64,000 bases of DNA, taken from Rhizobacter sp. Root1221 (GTDB lineage Bacteria; Pseudomonadota; Gammaproteobacteria; Burkholderiales; Burkholderiaceae_C). The position numbers were made by a program, and so were the translations under genes. The stretch lies in contig NZ_LMDI01000001.1 of assembly GCF_001425785.1 (NCBI RefSeq), positions 62,001 through 126,000 of the forward strand. The letters run 5' to 3'. This document shows positions 16,885-24,556 of this stretch, piece by piece; the stretch's first letter is position 1; each line of letters begins with the position of its first letter. A model generated the notes under the pieces. It searched no databases and was not told the DNA's origin. It saw nothing but the letters and a program-made list of their open reading frames with translations.

Positions 16885-18009
16885 GTAGCAACTCCAACGT
16901 GGCCGCCAGAGGCGACGGCGGCCGTGAACCGGAGGGACGCGGATCGAGAGCTGCCGCCCCGCGTCCGGATGGGGCAGCTGCTTGAGGTCGAGGGATGACG
17001 ACGGCACAGAGGGACCTCGGTTCTGTGCAGAAGGGGTCGATGCGTTTGCAGTCGCGCGACTGCTGGAAGACGTAAATAAAACTCGCTCAGGTGAGTCGCT
17101 GGCGTTTCCGCTCGGCGACCCCCAGGGTTGCACTGCGATGTGCATGGGCGTCAGCACCTCCGTGGGTGCGGACCGCCCCTCCAGGGCCATGCCTGGAATC
17201 GCGGGCTTGTTCGTGGATCCCGGCGCTCCCGCTGACCCTTCGCCCTTCCAACAGGCGAGTAGCGGGGCCTCTGTCCGATCGCACGCCGGCTCGCACCTCC
17301 ATTCGGGTGCACAGCAGGCGGCGCCTCATGGGCGTACGACAAAGGCTCGGGATGGTTCAGGCGCTGCTGACGTCGCAGCGCAGTTCATGCCGCCGCGCTT
17401 GATGGGGCAGGGGGCATGCGCAGGTCCGTCGAGGACGGATCGATAGGAAGACAGGGCGTCGCGCGGGTTGCGCATGCTGCTCTCTGTGGAAGCAGCGGGG
17501 CAGGTGCGGGTCACGACCGCTAACGGCTGCGGCGGGCGAGGAAGCCCCGGTGCAGCGACCGACCTGCTTGCGTCCGAAGGATGCTGTGGCAGGCGCACAA
17601 GCCTCGCAGGTAGTTGACACGACGAAGCCTGCCGTTGTCAACCCTGCCTTGACAGCTCCGAATCTGCATTCACACGGCCAATCAGCATTGAAACGCGCGG
17701 TCCGTCGCCGTGCTCACCTCGGACTTGACAGCGTTTCCCTCCACCTCTGTTTCGGACCAATCCAGGTTTGAACGGGAGGTCGCACCGGCTGAGCCGACGT
17801 CACACGTGAGGGCACGCGGGCAATCGGTCCGCATGGGAGGACCGATGCACCGACTTCACCTGGTGGCATGCAGCGCGTTGGGCCTCGTAGGGTCCGCGCA
17901 AGAGGCCCTTGCGGTGGCCCATGAGGCGATCGGAGTCGGCATTTCCGCTGTCTCGGGACGCCTGCCCGAGCCATCCTCGCGGCACGTTCTCTGCGACAAG
18001 GAAGCAATC
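16885..18009. other. 1.1-kb non-coding region between recombinase and ParM-like gene
   Basis: No open frame here has a ribosome binding site or recognisable product. The right part (17614-17730) holds spaced copies of TTGACA and its complement, described separately. A region of this size before a partition gene is where a centromere-like site or promoter would be expected. Confidence 0.4.
17614..17730. repeat. spaced TTGACA/TGTCAA repeats upstream of the ParM-like gene (candidate operator or centromere-like site)
   Basis: TTGACA occurs at 17614-17619, 17649-17654 and 17725-17730, with the inverse TGTCAA at 17636-17641. TGTCAA-N7-TTGACA (17636-17654) is a perfect inverted repeat. Any copy could also be a -35 box. 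The cluster lies 280-400 bases before the start of the actin-like partition gene. Confidence 0.35.
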
Positions 18010-19068
18010 ATGGCTGCGGTGGTACGAGCGATTGATCTGGGCTTCGGCAACACGAAGTTCATCACCTCATCGGTCGACGGCAAGATCGAGTGTTCGCACT
18101 TCCCATCGCTGGCGGTGCTCGCGCCGGGCGAGAAAGGCGTCGTCGATCTCGTCGGCAAGCGCAAGACGGTGTGCGTGCCGGTGCGTGGCGTCTGGTACGA
18201 GGTCGGATACGACGTCGAGCAGGCCGCCTCTGCATTCAAGGCGCGCCCGCGGCACGAGCGGTACATCGAGACGGCCGAGTACATGGCTCTGACCGCCGGC
18301 GCCCTGCGCTACATGGGCTGCAAGACCATCGAGCTGCTGGTGGTGGGCTTGCCGGTCAGCGAGTACCTCGCCAAGCGCAAGGATCTCGAGAAGCTGCTGA
18401 AGAAGGAGCCGATTCCGATCGGCGGCGGCGGCGCGGTGACCATCAAGGAGGTGCTGGTGCTGGCCCAGCCGCACGGGGCCCTCTTCGATTACCTGCGGCA
18501 ACACGGTGAGGGAACCGGAATCCGCGAGACACGAAACCTGGTGGTGGACGTCGGCTATCGCACGTTCGATTGGCTCACCACCGAGGGGCTGAAGGTCTAC
18601 GCGAATATGAGTTACTCGGTATCGATCGGGGTGTCCCAGGTGCTCGGCGCGATCGCTCGGAAGATCGGGATCGAGAACGGGATGTCCGAACTCCCTGACC
18701 TGGATGGGATCGACCGCGCGCTCCGGCAACGGAAGCCGCTGGGGGTCTACCAAAAGCAGTACGACCTCAAGAAGTTCCAGGCCGATATCGACGCGGTGGC
18801 GGACCAGGCCGTGGGGGAGATGTACACCCGCATCGGCAAGATCTACGACATACGCAACGTGGTGCTCGTCGGTGGCGGAGCCTCGCTCTACAGGCGGTCT
18901 GTTGCCAAGGTCTTCGACCGCCACAAAATCCTCGAGGTGGCCGATCCTCTGCTGGCGAATGTGCGGGGTTTCCAGTGCTTGGGCGAGCAGCACGCGCGCA
19001 AGAAGGTTGGCGGCCCGGCACCGGACGCTGCGCCTCAGGGCGCAGCGTCGTCCGAAGCTGGAACTTGA
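18010..19068 (+). CDS. parM: ParM/StbA-family actin-like plasmid segregation protein
   Basis: The protein is 352 aa from ATG 18010 (AAGGAAG upstream). It opens with the actin-fold phosphate-1 loop (AIDLGFGNTKF, residues 7-17). The second phosphate loop is NLVVDVGYRTFDWLT and the adenosine site is VVLVGGGASLYRRSV. This is the arrangement of StbA/ParM and of the PRTRC protein D group. Such proteins form ATP-driven filaments that push plasmid copies apart, usually with a small DNA-binding adaptor. The small gene directly downstream is the obvious adaptor candidate. Confidence 0.85.
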   Translation: MAAVVRAIDLGFGNTKFITSSVDGKIECSHFPSLAVLAPGEKGVVDLVGKRKTVCVPVRGVWYEVGYDVEQAASAFKARPRHERYIETAEYMALTAGALRYMGCKTIELLVVGLPVSEYLAKRKDLEKLLKKEPIPIGGGGAVTIKEVLVLAQPHGALFDYLRQHGEGTGIRETRNLVVDVGYRTFDWLTTEGLKVYANMSYSVSIGVSQVLGAIARKIGIENGMSELPDLDGIDRALRQRKPLGVYQKQYDLKKFQADIDAVADQAVGEMYTRIGKIYDIRNVVLVGGGASLYRRSVAKVFDRHKILEVADPLLANVRGFQCLGEQHARKKVGGPAPDAAPQGAASSEAGT

Positions 19069-19070
19069 GC

Positions 19071-19337
19071 ATGCAATCGGATCTCCAGGATCTGCAGATC
19101 AAGCTCACGGTGACCAGGGACGAGCATCCTGAGCTCCACCGGGTGCTGGTGGCTATCGCAGAGCCGAGGCGGAGGACGCGGCGGCTCAAGGACCTGGCGG
19201 CAACAGGTCTCCTGATCGAGCGCGCCGGTGGACTTGCCGTGTCGGCACTGCAGCCGGCGCCGGCGGCCGCCGCACAAGAGGCTGATGTTCTTGGTGACGC
19301 GGTATCGATCGCGCTGTGGGAAGACAAGGCGGGGTGA
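19071..19337 (+). CDS. small protein downstream of ParM-like gene, candidate partition adaptor, 88 aa
   Basis: The start at 19071 is two bases after the ParM-like stop codon, and the gene ends in a TGATG overlap with the next. The product has a basic middle (AIAEPRRRTRRLKDLAATGL) that could fold as a ribbon-helix-helix or similar DNA-binding unit, and then an Ala-rich acidic tail. No ParR family signature is clear. The adaptor role rests only on position and size. Confidence 0.55.
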   Translation: MQSDLQDLQIKLTVTRDEHPELHRVLVAIAEPRRRTRRLKDLAATGLLIERAGGLAVSALQPAPAAAAQEADVLGDAVSIALWEDKAG

Positions 19338-19834
19338 TGGTGCGACCGCATGACCGAACCAGCCCTGCAGGCACCGATCAAGGCGAGCGCATGGTGAGCG
19401 CCAGTGAGATCGCTCGTCTGGCCTACTGCGAGCGCCAGATCCGCTTCGATGTGCTCAGAGGACGTCAGACCTCGGAGCCACAGCGTGCCGCGCGGCGCCG
19501 AGGTGAATCCGCCCATCGGACCTTCTACGAAGAGAGCATGCGACTCGCGGACCGAAGTGCCCGGCGCGGCAAGTGCTTCTTCGCAACATTGGCGCTGGGA
19601 GACGCGCCGCAGACGCTCGCGCTGCGCCAGTTCCGCGATGTCTTTCTCAGGCGCAGCGTGTGGGGCAGGGCTTTCATTGCCGTGTACTACAGGTACTCGC
19701 CGATGGCCTGCGACGCTCTCGCACATCGGCGGCGTCTGCTGATGCTCATCCGCGGGCCATTGAGGGTGCTCGCCGTGGCTGCAGCCATCGCCGTTCACAT
19801 GCAACTGCGGAAGGAGCGAAGCCATTGCACCTGA
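19337..19834 (+). CDS. CFI-box protein with Cas4/Dna2-like N-terminal segment, 165 aa
   Basis: The ATG at 19337 overlaps the previous stop. Residues about 20-70 (SASEIARLAYCERQIRFDV, then RRGESAHRTFYEES) look like the N-terminus of Cas4/Dna2-type nucleases, with the first iron-sulfur Cys and the motif-I His. Residues about 80-130 are a CFI-box (CFFATLALG ... LRQFRDVFLRRSVWGRAF, YYRYSP). The C-terminus has one hydrophobic segment (GPLRVLAVAAAIAVHM). The missing DxxExK and cysteine part of a Cas4 nuclease is in the very next gene, so the two may form a split enzyme. Confidence 0.65.
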   Translation: MVRPHDRTSPAGTDQGERMVSASEIARLAYCERQIRFDVLRGRQTSEPQRAARRRGESAHRTFYEESMRLADRSARRGKCFFATLALGDAPQTLALRQFRDVFLRRSVWGRAFIAVYYRYSPMACDALAHRRRLLMLIRGPLRVLAVAAAIAVHMQLRKERSHCT

Positions 19835-20366
19835 ATCAATCGGCCTCCTCACGGTCGTGGGCGTCGTTGTCGTGGCGACCCTTTATGCCCTGTCCCGGCG
19901 GCACAGCACTTTGGAGGACGACGAGCGGGGTCTTCCTGCGGCGTTGAGAGGTGCCCGTCTGGCGCACGCCGAGGAGACCTTCCGGTCCGCCGCGCGGCGC
20001 CTCGTCGCGCGCTTGGATCGTGCCTATGAGGTCGCCGGCGAGCTCGTCCTGGTGGAGTTCAAGACGCGGCGCACTGACGTGGCGTACATGGCCGACATCC
20101 TCGAACTTTCGGTTCAGCGCGTTGCTTTGCAGGACGAACGCCAGGTGCCAGTGTCGATGACCGCGTGGGTCGTCACGCAGAACAGCGTCACCGGCAAGAG
20201 GCACTCGCATCGGGTCACTCTGCTGAGCGCTGCCGAGGTGGAGGCACTGCGGACGCACTACCTCGAGATCGAAGCCGGTGTGGGGCGAGCGCCGACGCCG
20301 GCGCGTTCGGACAACCAGTGCCTTCACTGCGGCCACCGAGCGGCGTGCATCGGCAGGCAGGAGTGA
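19824..20366 (+). CDS. Cas4/Dna2-like PD-(D/E)XK nuclease part with N-terminal membrane anchor
   Basis: The frame has nuclease motifs RLDRAYEVAGELVLVEFKTR (motif II Asp and the ExK pair) and a C-terminal cysteine cluster (QCLHCGHRAAC). Together with an upstream Cys these would hold a 4Fe-4S cluster. That upstream Cys is missing here but present in the preceding gene. The best-placed ribosome binding site (AGGAG, 19812-19816) points to an ATT codon at 19824, which gives a membrane helix IGLLTVVGVVVVATLYAL. The only common start is a GTG at 19857 inside that helix. An ATT start (as in infC) is therefore my choice and is unusual. Confidence 0.65.
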   Translation: MAPESIGLLTVVGVVVVATLYALSRRHSTLEDDERGLPAALRGARLAHAEETFRSAARRLVARLDRAYEVAGELVLVEFKTRRTDVAYMADILELSVQRVALQDERQVPVSMTAWVVTQNSVTGKRHSHRVTLLSAAEVEALRTHYLEIEAGVGRAPTPARSDNQCLHCGHRAACIGRQE

Positions 20367-20438
20367 ACAGCTGGCCTCAATCCAGGTGACCTTCACCTGG
20401 TCGGCTCCGTCGACAGCGAATCGAACTGAAGCCAGGCG

Positions 20439-20762
20439 CTACGGCCGGGGAGAGCTACGGCTACGGCGCCGCCGTTCGGCGCCGATCGGGGCACCCACGA
20501 AGCCGAGTACCGTCAGCCCCCAAAGGGACGCAACCGCGACGACTCCGATCGCTCCATGCGACGGCAAGAAGGGGATCGCGAACGCCATGTCGGGGAGCGT
20601 GGACCCGAGGATTGACCGGTCGCAGCCCTCGGCCGGCGCCGCGAACTCTGGGTCGGGCAATCGACGCAAGTACTGAGGTCGACGTTGAGCGACCCTGTAG
20701 GCGGCCAGGAGCGGCAGCGCCCACCGCGGCGCGCGGTCAGCCGAGAAGGGCTCACGGGACAC
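20439..20762 (-). CDS. small membrane protein, 107 aa, downstream of the S49 peptidase
   Basis: The start at 20762 lies two bases after the stop of the S49 peptidase gene on the same strand, which suggests an operon. The protein has a polar N-terminal half (ADRAPRWALPLLAAYRVAQR) and a hydrophobic C-terminal half (PSHGAIGVVAVASLWGLTVL, then GFVGAP), ending in Arg/Ser. It may help place the peptidase in the membrane. No family is recognised. Confidence 0.5.
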   Translation of the reverse strand: MSREPFSADRAPRWALPLLAAYRVAQRRPQYLRRLPDPEFAAPAEGCDRSILGSTLPDMAFAIPFLPSHGAIGVVAVASLWGLTVLGFVGAPIGAERRRRSRSSPRP

Positions 20763-20764
20763 GC

Positions 20765-21796
20765 TCAGCGCACCGTCGGCGCCTGAACGACGAGGCGCTG
20801 GACGGCACCGACCAGGACGTCCTGCATGGTGCGGCCGAAGATCTGCAGGCTCTGCGGCGTGGGACCGAAGTCGTACGGCTTCAGGTCACGCCATGACGTG
20901 GCGACGTACTCGTCGATCGTGCCGACCTCGTCGGCCAAGCCCAATGCCTTCGCTTCCGGACCCGGCCAGACTTCGCCCGTTGCCACGTTGACGTCCGGCT
21001 TCAGCCGCGAGCCGCGCTTCTCGCGGACCTCCTGAAGAAAGGCGCCGCCGAGCTGGTCGACGAGTTGTTGGGCTTTGGCGTCGACCTCGGGCGTCAGCGG
21101 CGTGAAGGGATTGAGGAACGCCTTGAGCTTGCCGGAGGCATACACCTTCTGACTGACGTCCACCTTTGCGAGAGCGCGATCGAACTGCCAGGGCGCCACG
21201 ATCGCGCCGATGGAACCGACCAAGCTGTACTTGCCGACGATGATCTTGTCGGCGTGCACAGCGATCATGTACGCCGCGCTGGCACCGATGTTGTTGATCA
21301 CCGCTACGACCGGTTTGGGATGCTTCAGCTTGAACATTCTCATCGCCGTGTAGATGCGTTCGGACTCCACGGGTGCGCCTCCAGGGCTGTCGATCGACAG
21401 CACTACGGCTTTCACCTTGTCGTTTGTGAATGCCTTCTCCAGTAGTGGGACGATGGCCTCGGCCGACGCGCGTTCGTCTGCGCCGATCGCCCCTTCGATG
21501 CGGACCACGCCGATCACGTTGCCGAAGGGCCCGAGCTTGAAGCCGGTCGTGCTGAGGAAAAACAGTAGGTAGATGATGCCAAAGATGACCGGCACGCCGA
21601 AGACCAGGACCTGGAAGGCGATCTTCCAGTGCCGCTCGGCCTTCCGCTCGTTCGCGGCCAGGCGTTGTGCTTCACCAAAGGCCTCGCGCTGGCCGCGCAG
21701 CTCGCGCAACATCTCCAGGAGGACATTGGTGGGCGTTGTGTCCGCAGCCAGAGGCGACTGCTGAGCTGTGGGGTGGTTCTGCGAGTCACTTTGCAT
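20765..21796 (-). CDS. S49-family (SppA/SohB-like) membrane serine peptidase
   Basis: The protein is 343 aa. One membrane helix near residues 55-80 (AFQVLVFGVPVIFGIIYLLF) anchors it, with the enzyme domain after it. VLSIDSPGGAPVES is the S49 substrate-binding loop, NNIGASAAYMIAV carries the catalytic Ser, YSLVGSIGAI follows, and the general-base Lys is in SGKLKAFLNP. Such enzymes cut signal peptides and other membrane-bound peptides. S49 proteases are regular passengers of conjugative elements. It is transcribed away from the repeat-protein operon, about 900 bases upstream of it. Confidence 0.88.
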   Translation of the reverse strand: MQSDSQNHPTAQQSPLAADTTPTNVLLEMLRELRGQREAFGEAQRLAANERKAERHWKIAFQVLVFGVPVIFGIIYLLFFLSTTGFKLGPFGNVIGVVRIEGAIGADERASAEAIVPLLEKAFTNDKVKAVVLSIDSPGGAPVESERIYTAMRMFKLKHPKPVVAVINNIGASAAYMIAVHADKIIVGKYSLVGSIGAIVAPWQFDRALAKVDVSQKVYASGKLKAFLNPFTPLTPEVDAKAQQLVDQLGGAFLQEVREKRGSRLKPDVNVATGEVWPGPEAKALGLADEVGTIDEYVATSWRDLKPYDFGPTPQSLQIFGRTMQDVLVGAVQRLVVQAPTVR

Positions 21797-22699
21797 GGTT
21801 GCTCCTGCATCTGGGTTGGCGCGCTGAGCGACGAGGGTATGGGTCGCTACTTGGTCGCATCCACCCGAAAAGCGCTCACGGATCGCGTCGAAGGACCAAG
21901 TGGCGCGTGGAGGGTGCGCGCTCTACCGAGCAGCAAGCCCAAGCGGCGGCAGCGGGCTCGGCATGCGTGGCAGGTTTCAGGCGTCCGACCTACAGTTCCC
22001 AGGCGAGGGTGACGATGTCGATCACAACCGTCATGCTGCGCAACGATGCCGTCGACGCTCTTGCGCGGTGTGATGCATCCGCGGCGCGGTCGGCGTGGCA
22101 ACTAACTCAACTAGGAGTTTCCGCTCGACAACGGGGTATGACGGGCCCCAAGCGCCGGAACAATGCACGAGGCAACGGGCACCCGGATGCGCTTACTCGG
22201 GCATCGCCCAGCTGGGCGAATGACCGGTCCTGGTACGCAACCGATGCGCGGGCTTGGACGTTGCCGACCGGCTAAGAGCGGCAGTGCGTGCTGCTGGCGG
22301 AAAGCTGACGCTCGGCACGCGAGATGGCGCGCGCAGTGCTTCCGGTCAAGGTCCGAGGATTCGCGTCATTGCTCCGCTCGAGACTGTTTGCCAAGCCGTT
22401 ACTCGAACCCTACTCGTCGCGAACGACCCTGAACGTGCGCGAGGACCCGGGCTCCATTCACTGGGACGACGCCGTGCACGATTGGAAGAATCCCACCGCA
22501 GTCATCGCGTAGGAAAGGACTCCGTGCTCTACACAAGAATGGGGATGCGCATTCCCGACGCGTTTGCAAGACTCGAATGAAGCTCACGACACGTTAGGCG
22601 ATGCACCGGCTTAGCCCAACGTCATGAGGCGAACGAGGACATGTGAGATCGCGCGGGGACGCCGATGAGTTAGCCGCCCCCATCTTCATAGGAGAAAAC
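21797..22699. other. 0.9-kb region between the S49 peptidase and the repeat-protein operon, no supported gene
   Basis: Short frames occur on both strands, but none has a ribosome binding site plus a plausible product. The promoter of the downstream operon should lie here but could not be fixed by eye. The last 110 bases include the attC-like sequences described separately. Confidence 0.4.
22593..22674 (+). other. attC-like core sites (weak integron-cassette resemblance)
   Basis: GTTAGGC lies near 22593, then GCCCAAC at 22614-22620, then GTTAGCC near 22668. The last two match the R'' (RYYYAAC) and R' (GTTRRRY) core sites of an integron recombination site and are about 50 bases apart. The bases inside them are partly complementary (TCAT and GGCG blocks), with one unpaired base near the left core. 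This is weak evidence: no integron integrase or cassette array is seen. Confidence 0.2.
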
Positions 22700-24556
22700 A
22701 TGGGCACTTCAACTCACGCGCTTACCGAGGCCAAGGCGGCATGGCGCACCCATGCAATGTTGCGGGCCATGTCGGGAGACATTCTTCTCCGCGAGCAGTT
22801 CGCAACCGACCCCATGCAGGTCTATTGCGACTACGTTGCACCCGGCCGGGTGTCTGGGGAGCAGATGGAGGCCGCCAACCAGCTGGTCTTCGCGGTGTTC
22901 TCCAGTCCTCAGCTACGCCGCTGGATGGGCGACTACTCACGCCGCCTGAGAGGCCATGCTCCCAGTCGGCACCTGTTCGCCAAGCAGTTCGCCCACGCGG
23001 CGGCTGCGTCACGCGATCCGTTGGTGGCGCTTGCGCTCGTTCGCGGAGCCGCCGCGGGTGAGGGGAAGTTCGAGCTGATGGCCGACTTCTTCCGCGCCGT
23101 GCTGGCGGCCATGGGCAAGGGAACTTTGGCCGAAACGGGCACGGAAATGAGTCCTGGCATCACGGCCACCGAAATGAGCCCTGGTGCCACGGGCACGGAA
23201 ATGAGCCCCGGCGCGCTCAGCTTGGCCGGGCGGGTTGCCGCGGAGGTCGCGAGTGCAGCACGGGTCGCCATCGAGCTGCGGCGGATCGCGGCGGCTGGCG
23301 GGACGGAAATGAGCCCGGGAGGCGGTACCGAGCAGAGTCCGGGGGGCACGGAGATGAGCCCCGGAGCCCTGCGCTTAGCACAGTCGCTGGTTGCCGCGAT
23401 CCGGCGAGCGGAGCGCTTCAGTGAGTTGCTGCTGCGCGCCGACGGCGGCACCGAGATGAGCCCGGGTACGGCCACGGAGATGAGCCCCGGCGTGACGGCC
23501 ACCGAGATGTCTCCTGGCGCTATTCGCAGCGCCGAGCAACTCATCACCGAGGTCAGGATCGCGGCGCGTCTCGCCACCTCGCTTCTCGCGTCCGAGGGGA
23601 CGGAGATGAGCCCGGGCGGCGGAACGGAGGTCAGTCCCGGGGGCGGCGGTACGGAGATGAGCCCAGGGAAATTCGATGCATTCGAGGCCCTGATCGCCGT
23701 CCTGCGCCGCGCCGAGCTCTTCAGCATGGAGGTCCTGCGCTCGGCGGAAGGCACCGAGATGTCGCCGGGGACGGCCACGGAAATGAGCCCCGGCGTCACT
23801 GCGACGGAGATGAGCCCAGGAGCTGCCATCTTCGGCATCGCCGAGCGCCTGCGGGGCGAACTCGCAAGCGCGGCCCGCTTCAGCGCGGAGCTTGTTCGCC
23901 TGGAAAGCGGTACAGAGATGAGCCCCGGTGGCGGGACTGAGATGAGCCCTGGTGGCACTGAGATGAGTCCCGGTGCGCTGCGGCTGAACGAGGGCCTCGT
24001 CCGCGCAGTGCTCGCCGCCCGGCGTCTCAGCCAGCTTCTCGTCCGCTCCGACGGCGGTACCGAGATGAGCCCCGGCGCCACCGCCACGGAAATGAGTCCT
24101 GGCGCACGGCCGTTGGAGCGACTGGCTGCGGAGATGAACGTCGCGGTGCGCTACGCCAACGCGCTGCAGAAGTCGGCAACCGAAGGGACCGATATGAGTC
24201 CTGGAGGCGGTACCGAGATGAGCCCAGGTGGCGGCACTGAGATGAGTCCGGGTGGCGCCCTGAAATTGACCCGACTGCTCGCAGCCTCAGTGCGCCGCTC
24301 CCAGCTCTTCCTGAGCGAAATTCTTCGAGTCGCCGAGGGCACCGAGATGAGCCCGGGCGGCACAGAAGTCAGTCCCGGCGGCGGGACGGAGGTCAGCCCT
24401 GGCGGTACCGAGGTCAGTCCGGGCGCGATCTTTGGCGGGGTCTGGGGTGTGCAACTGCCTGTCCAAGTTGGCATCGCTCTGGGTGCGGTGGTCCAGTACG
24501 CCGTGGGCCTGCGGCGGCAGGGCGCACTCGACGTGAGCGGACTGGAGATCGGATGA
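22700..24556 (+). CDS. repeat protein with 27 TE(M/V/Q)SPG motifs, candidate multi-core peptide precursor
   Basis: The 618-aa protein starts at ATG 22700 (site AGGAG). Residues 1-145 form an Ala-rich, mostly helical N-terminal domain (MGTSTHALTEAKAAWRTHAM...) with no signal peptide. From residue 147 to about 575 there are nine clusters of two to four motifs, each xTEMSPG with variants TEV, TEQ and TDM. They are split by eight helical spacers of 26-29 residues with a shared pattern (Leu/Ala-rich, AxR(R)AxxF, LLR). The C-terminus is hydrophobic (VWGVQLPVQVGIALGAVVQY). The stop overlaps the start of an oxygenase gene (ATGA). Position and repeats suggest a precursor whose motifs are modified by the enzymes downstream; a repeat scaffold protein is the alternative. 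I know no described family with this motif. Confidence 0.75.
   Translation: MGTSTHALTEAKAAWRTHAMLRAMSGDILLREQFATDPMQVYCDYVAPGRVSGEQMEAANQLVFAVFSSPQLRRWMGDYSRRLRGHAPSRHLFAKQFAHAAAASRDPLVALALVRGAAAGEGKFELMADFFRAVLAAMGKGTLAETGTEMSPGITATEMSPGATGTEMSPGALSLAGRVAAEVASAARVAIELRRIAAAGGTEMSPGGGTEQSPGGTEMSPGALRLAQSLVAAIRRAERFSELLLRADGGTEMSPGTATEMSPGVTATEMSPGAIRSAEQLITEVRIAARLATSLLASEGTEMSPGGGTEVSPGGGGTEMSPGKFDAFEALIAVLRRAELFSMEVLRSAEGTEMSPGTATEMSPGVTATEMSPGAAIFGIAERLRGELASAARFSAELVRLESGTEMSPGGGTEMSPGGTEMSPGALRLNEGLVRAVLAARRLSQLLVRSDGGTEMSPGATATEMSPGARPLERLAAEMNVAVRYANALQKSATEGTDMSPGGGTEMSPGGGTEMSPGGALKLTRLLAASVRRSQLFLSEILRVAEGTEMSPGGTEVSPGGGTEVSPGGTEVSPGAIFGGVWGVQLPVQVGIALGAVVQYAVGLRRQGALDVSGLEIG
23138..24424 (+). 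repeat. 27-copy TEMSPG-type coding repeat in nine clusters
   Basis: Motif counts per cluster are 3, 3, 3, 3, 3, 3, 2, 3 and 4. Within clusters, linkers are G, GG, TA, ITA, VTA or ATA. The DNA copies differ at many silent sites: Pro uses CCT, CCC and CCG, and Ser uses AGC, AGT, TCT and TCG. The repeat is therefore conserved as protein and is not a recent copy of DNA. Confidence 0.9.

Noticed and set aside
16982-17446. 155-codon plus-strand frame upstream of the ParM-like gene
   Set aside because: No ribosome site and a Pro/Ser/Arg-rich product without any motif.
19337-20366. CRISPR-associated cas4
   Set aside because: No cas1, cas2 or repeat array is present; the context is partition and conjugation genes.
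20439-20762. Long plus-strand frame (20278-20676) over the small membrane protein gene
   Set aside because: The minus-strand frame is two bases from the S49 peptidase gene and has a membrane segment; the plus frame has neither context nor motif.
23138-24424. CRISPR array or tandem DNA repeat as explanation of the repeats
   Set aside because: The repeated units differ in DNA at silent sites and keep the reading frame throughout; the repetition is in the protein.
22700-24556. Simple structural or collagen-like surface protein
   Set aside because: No signal peptide or Gly-X-Y pattern, and the direct coupling to five enzyme genes fits a substrate better, although a scaffold role is not excluded.
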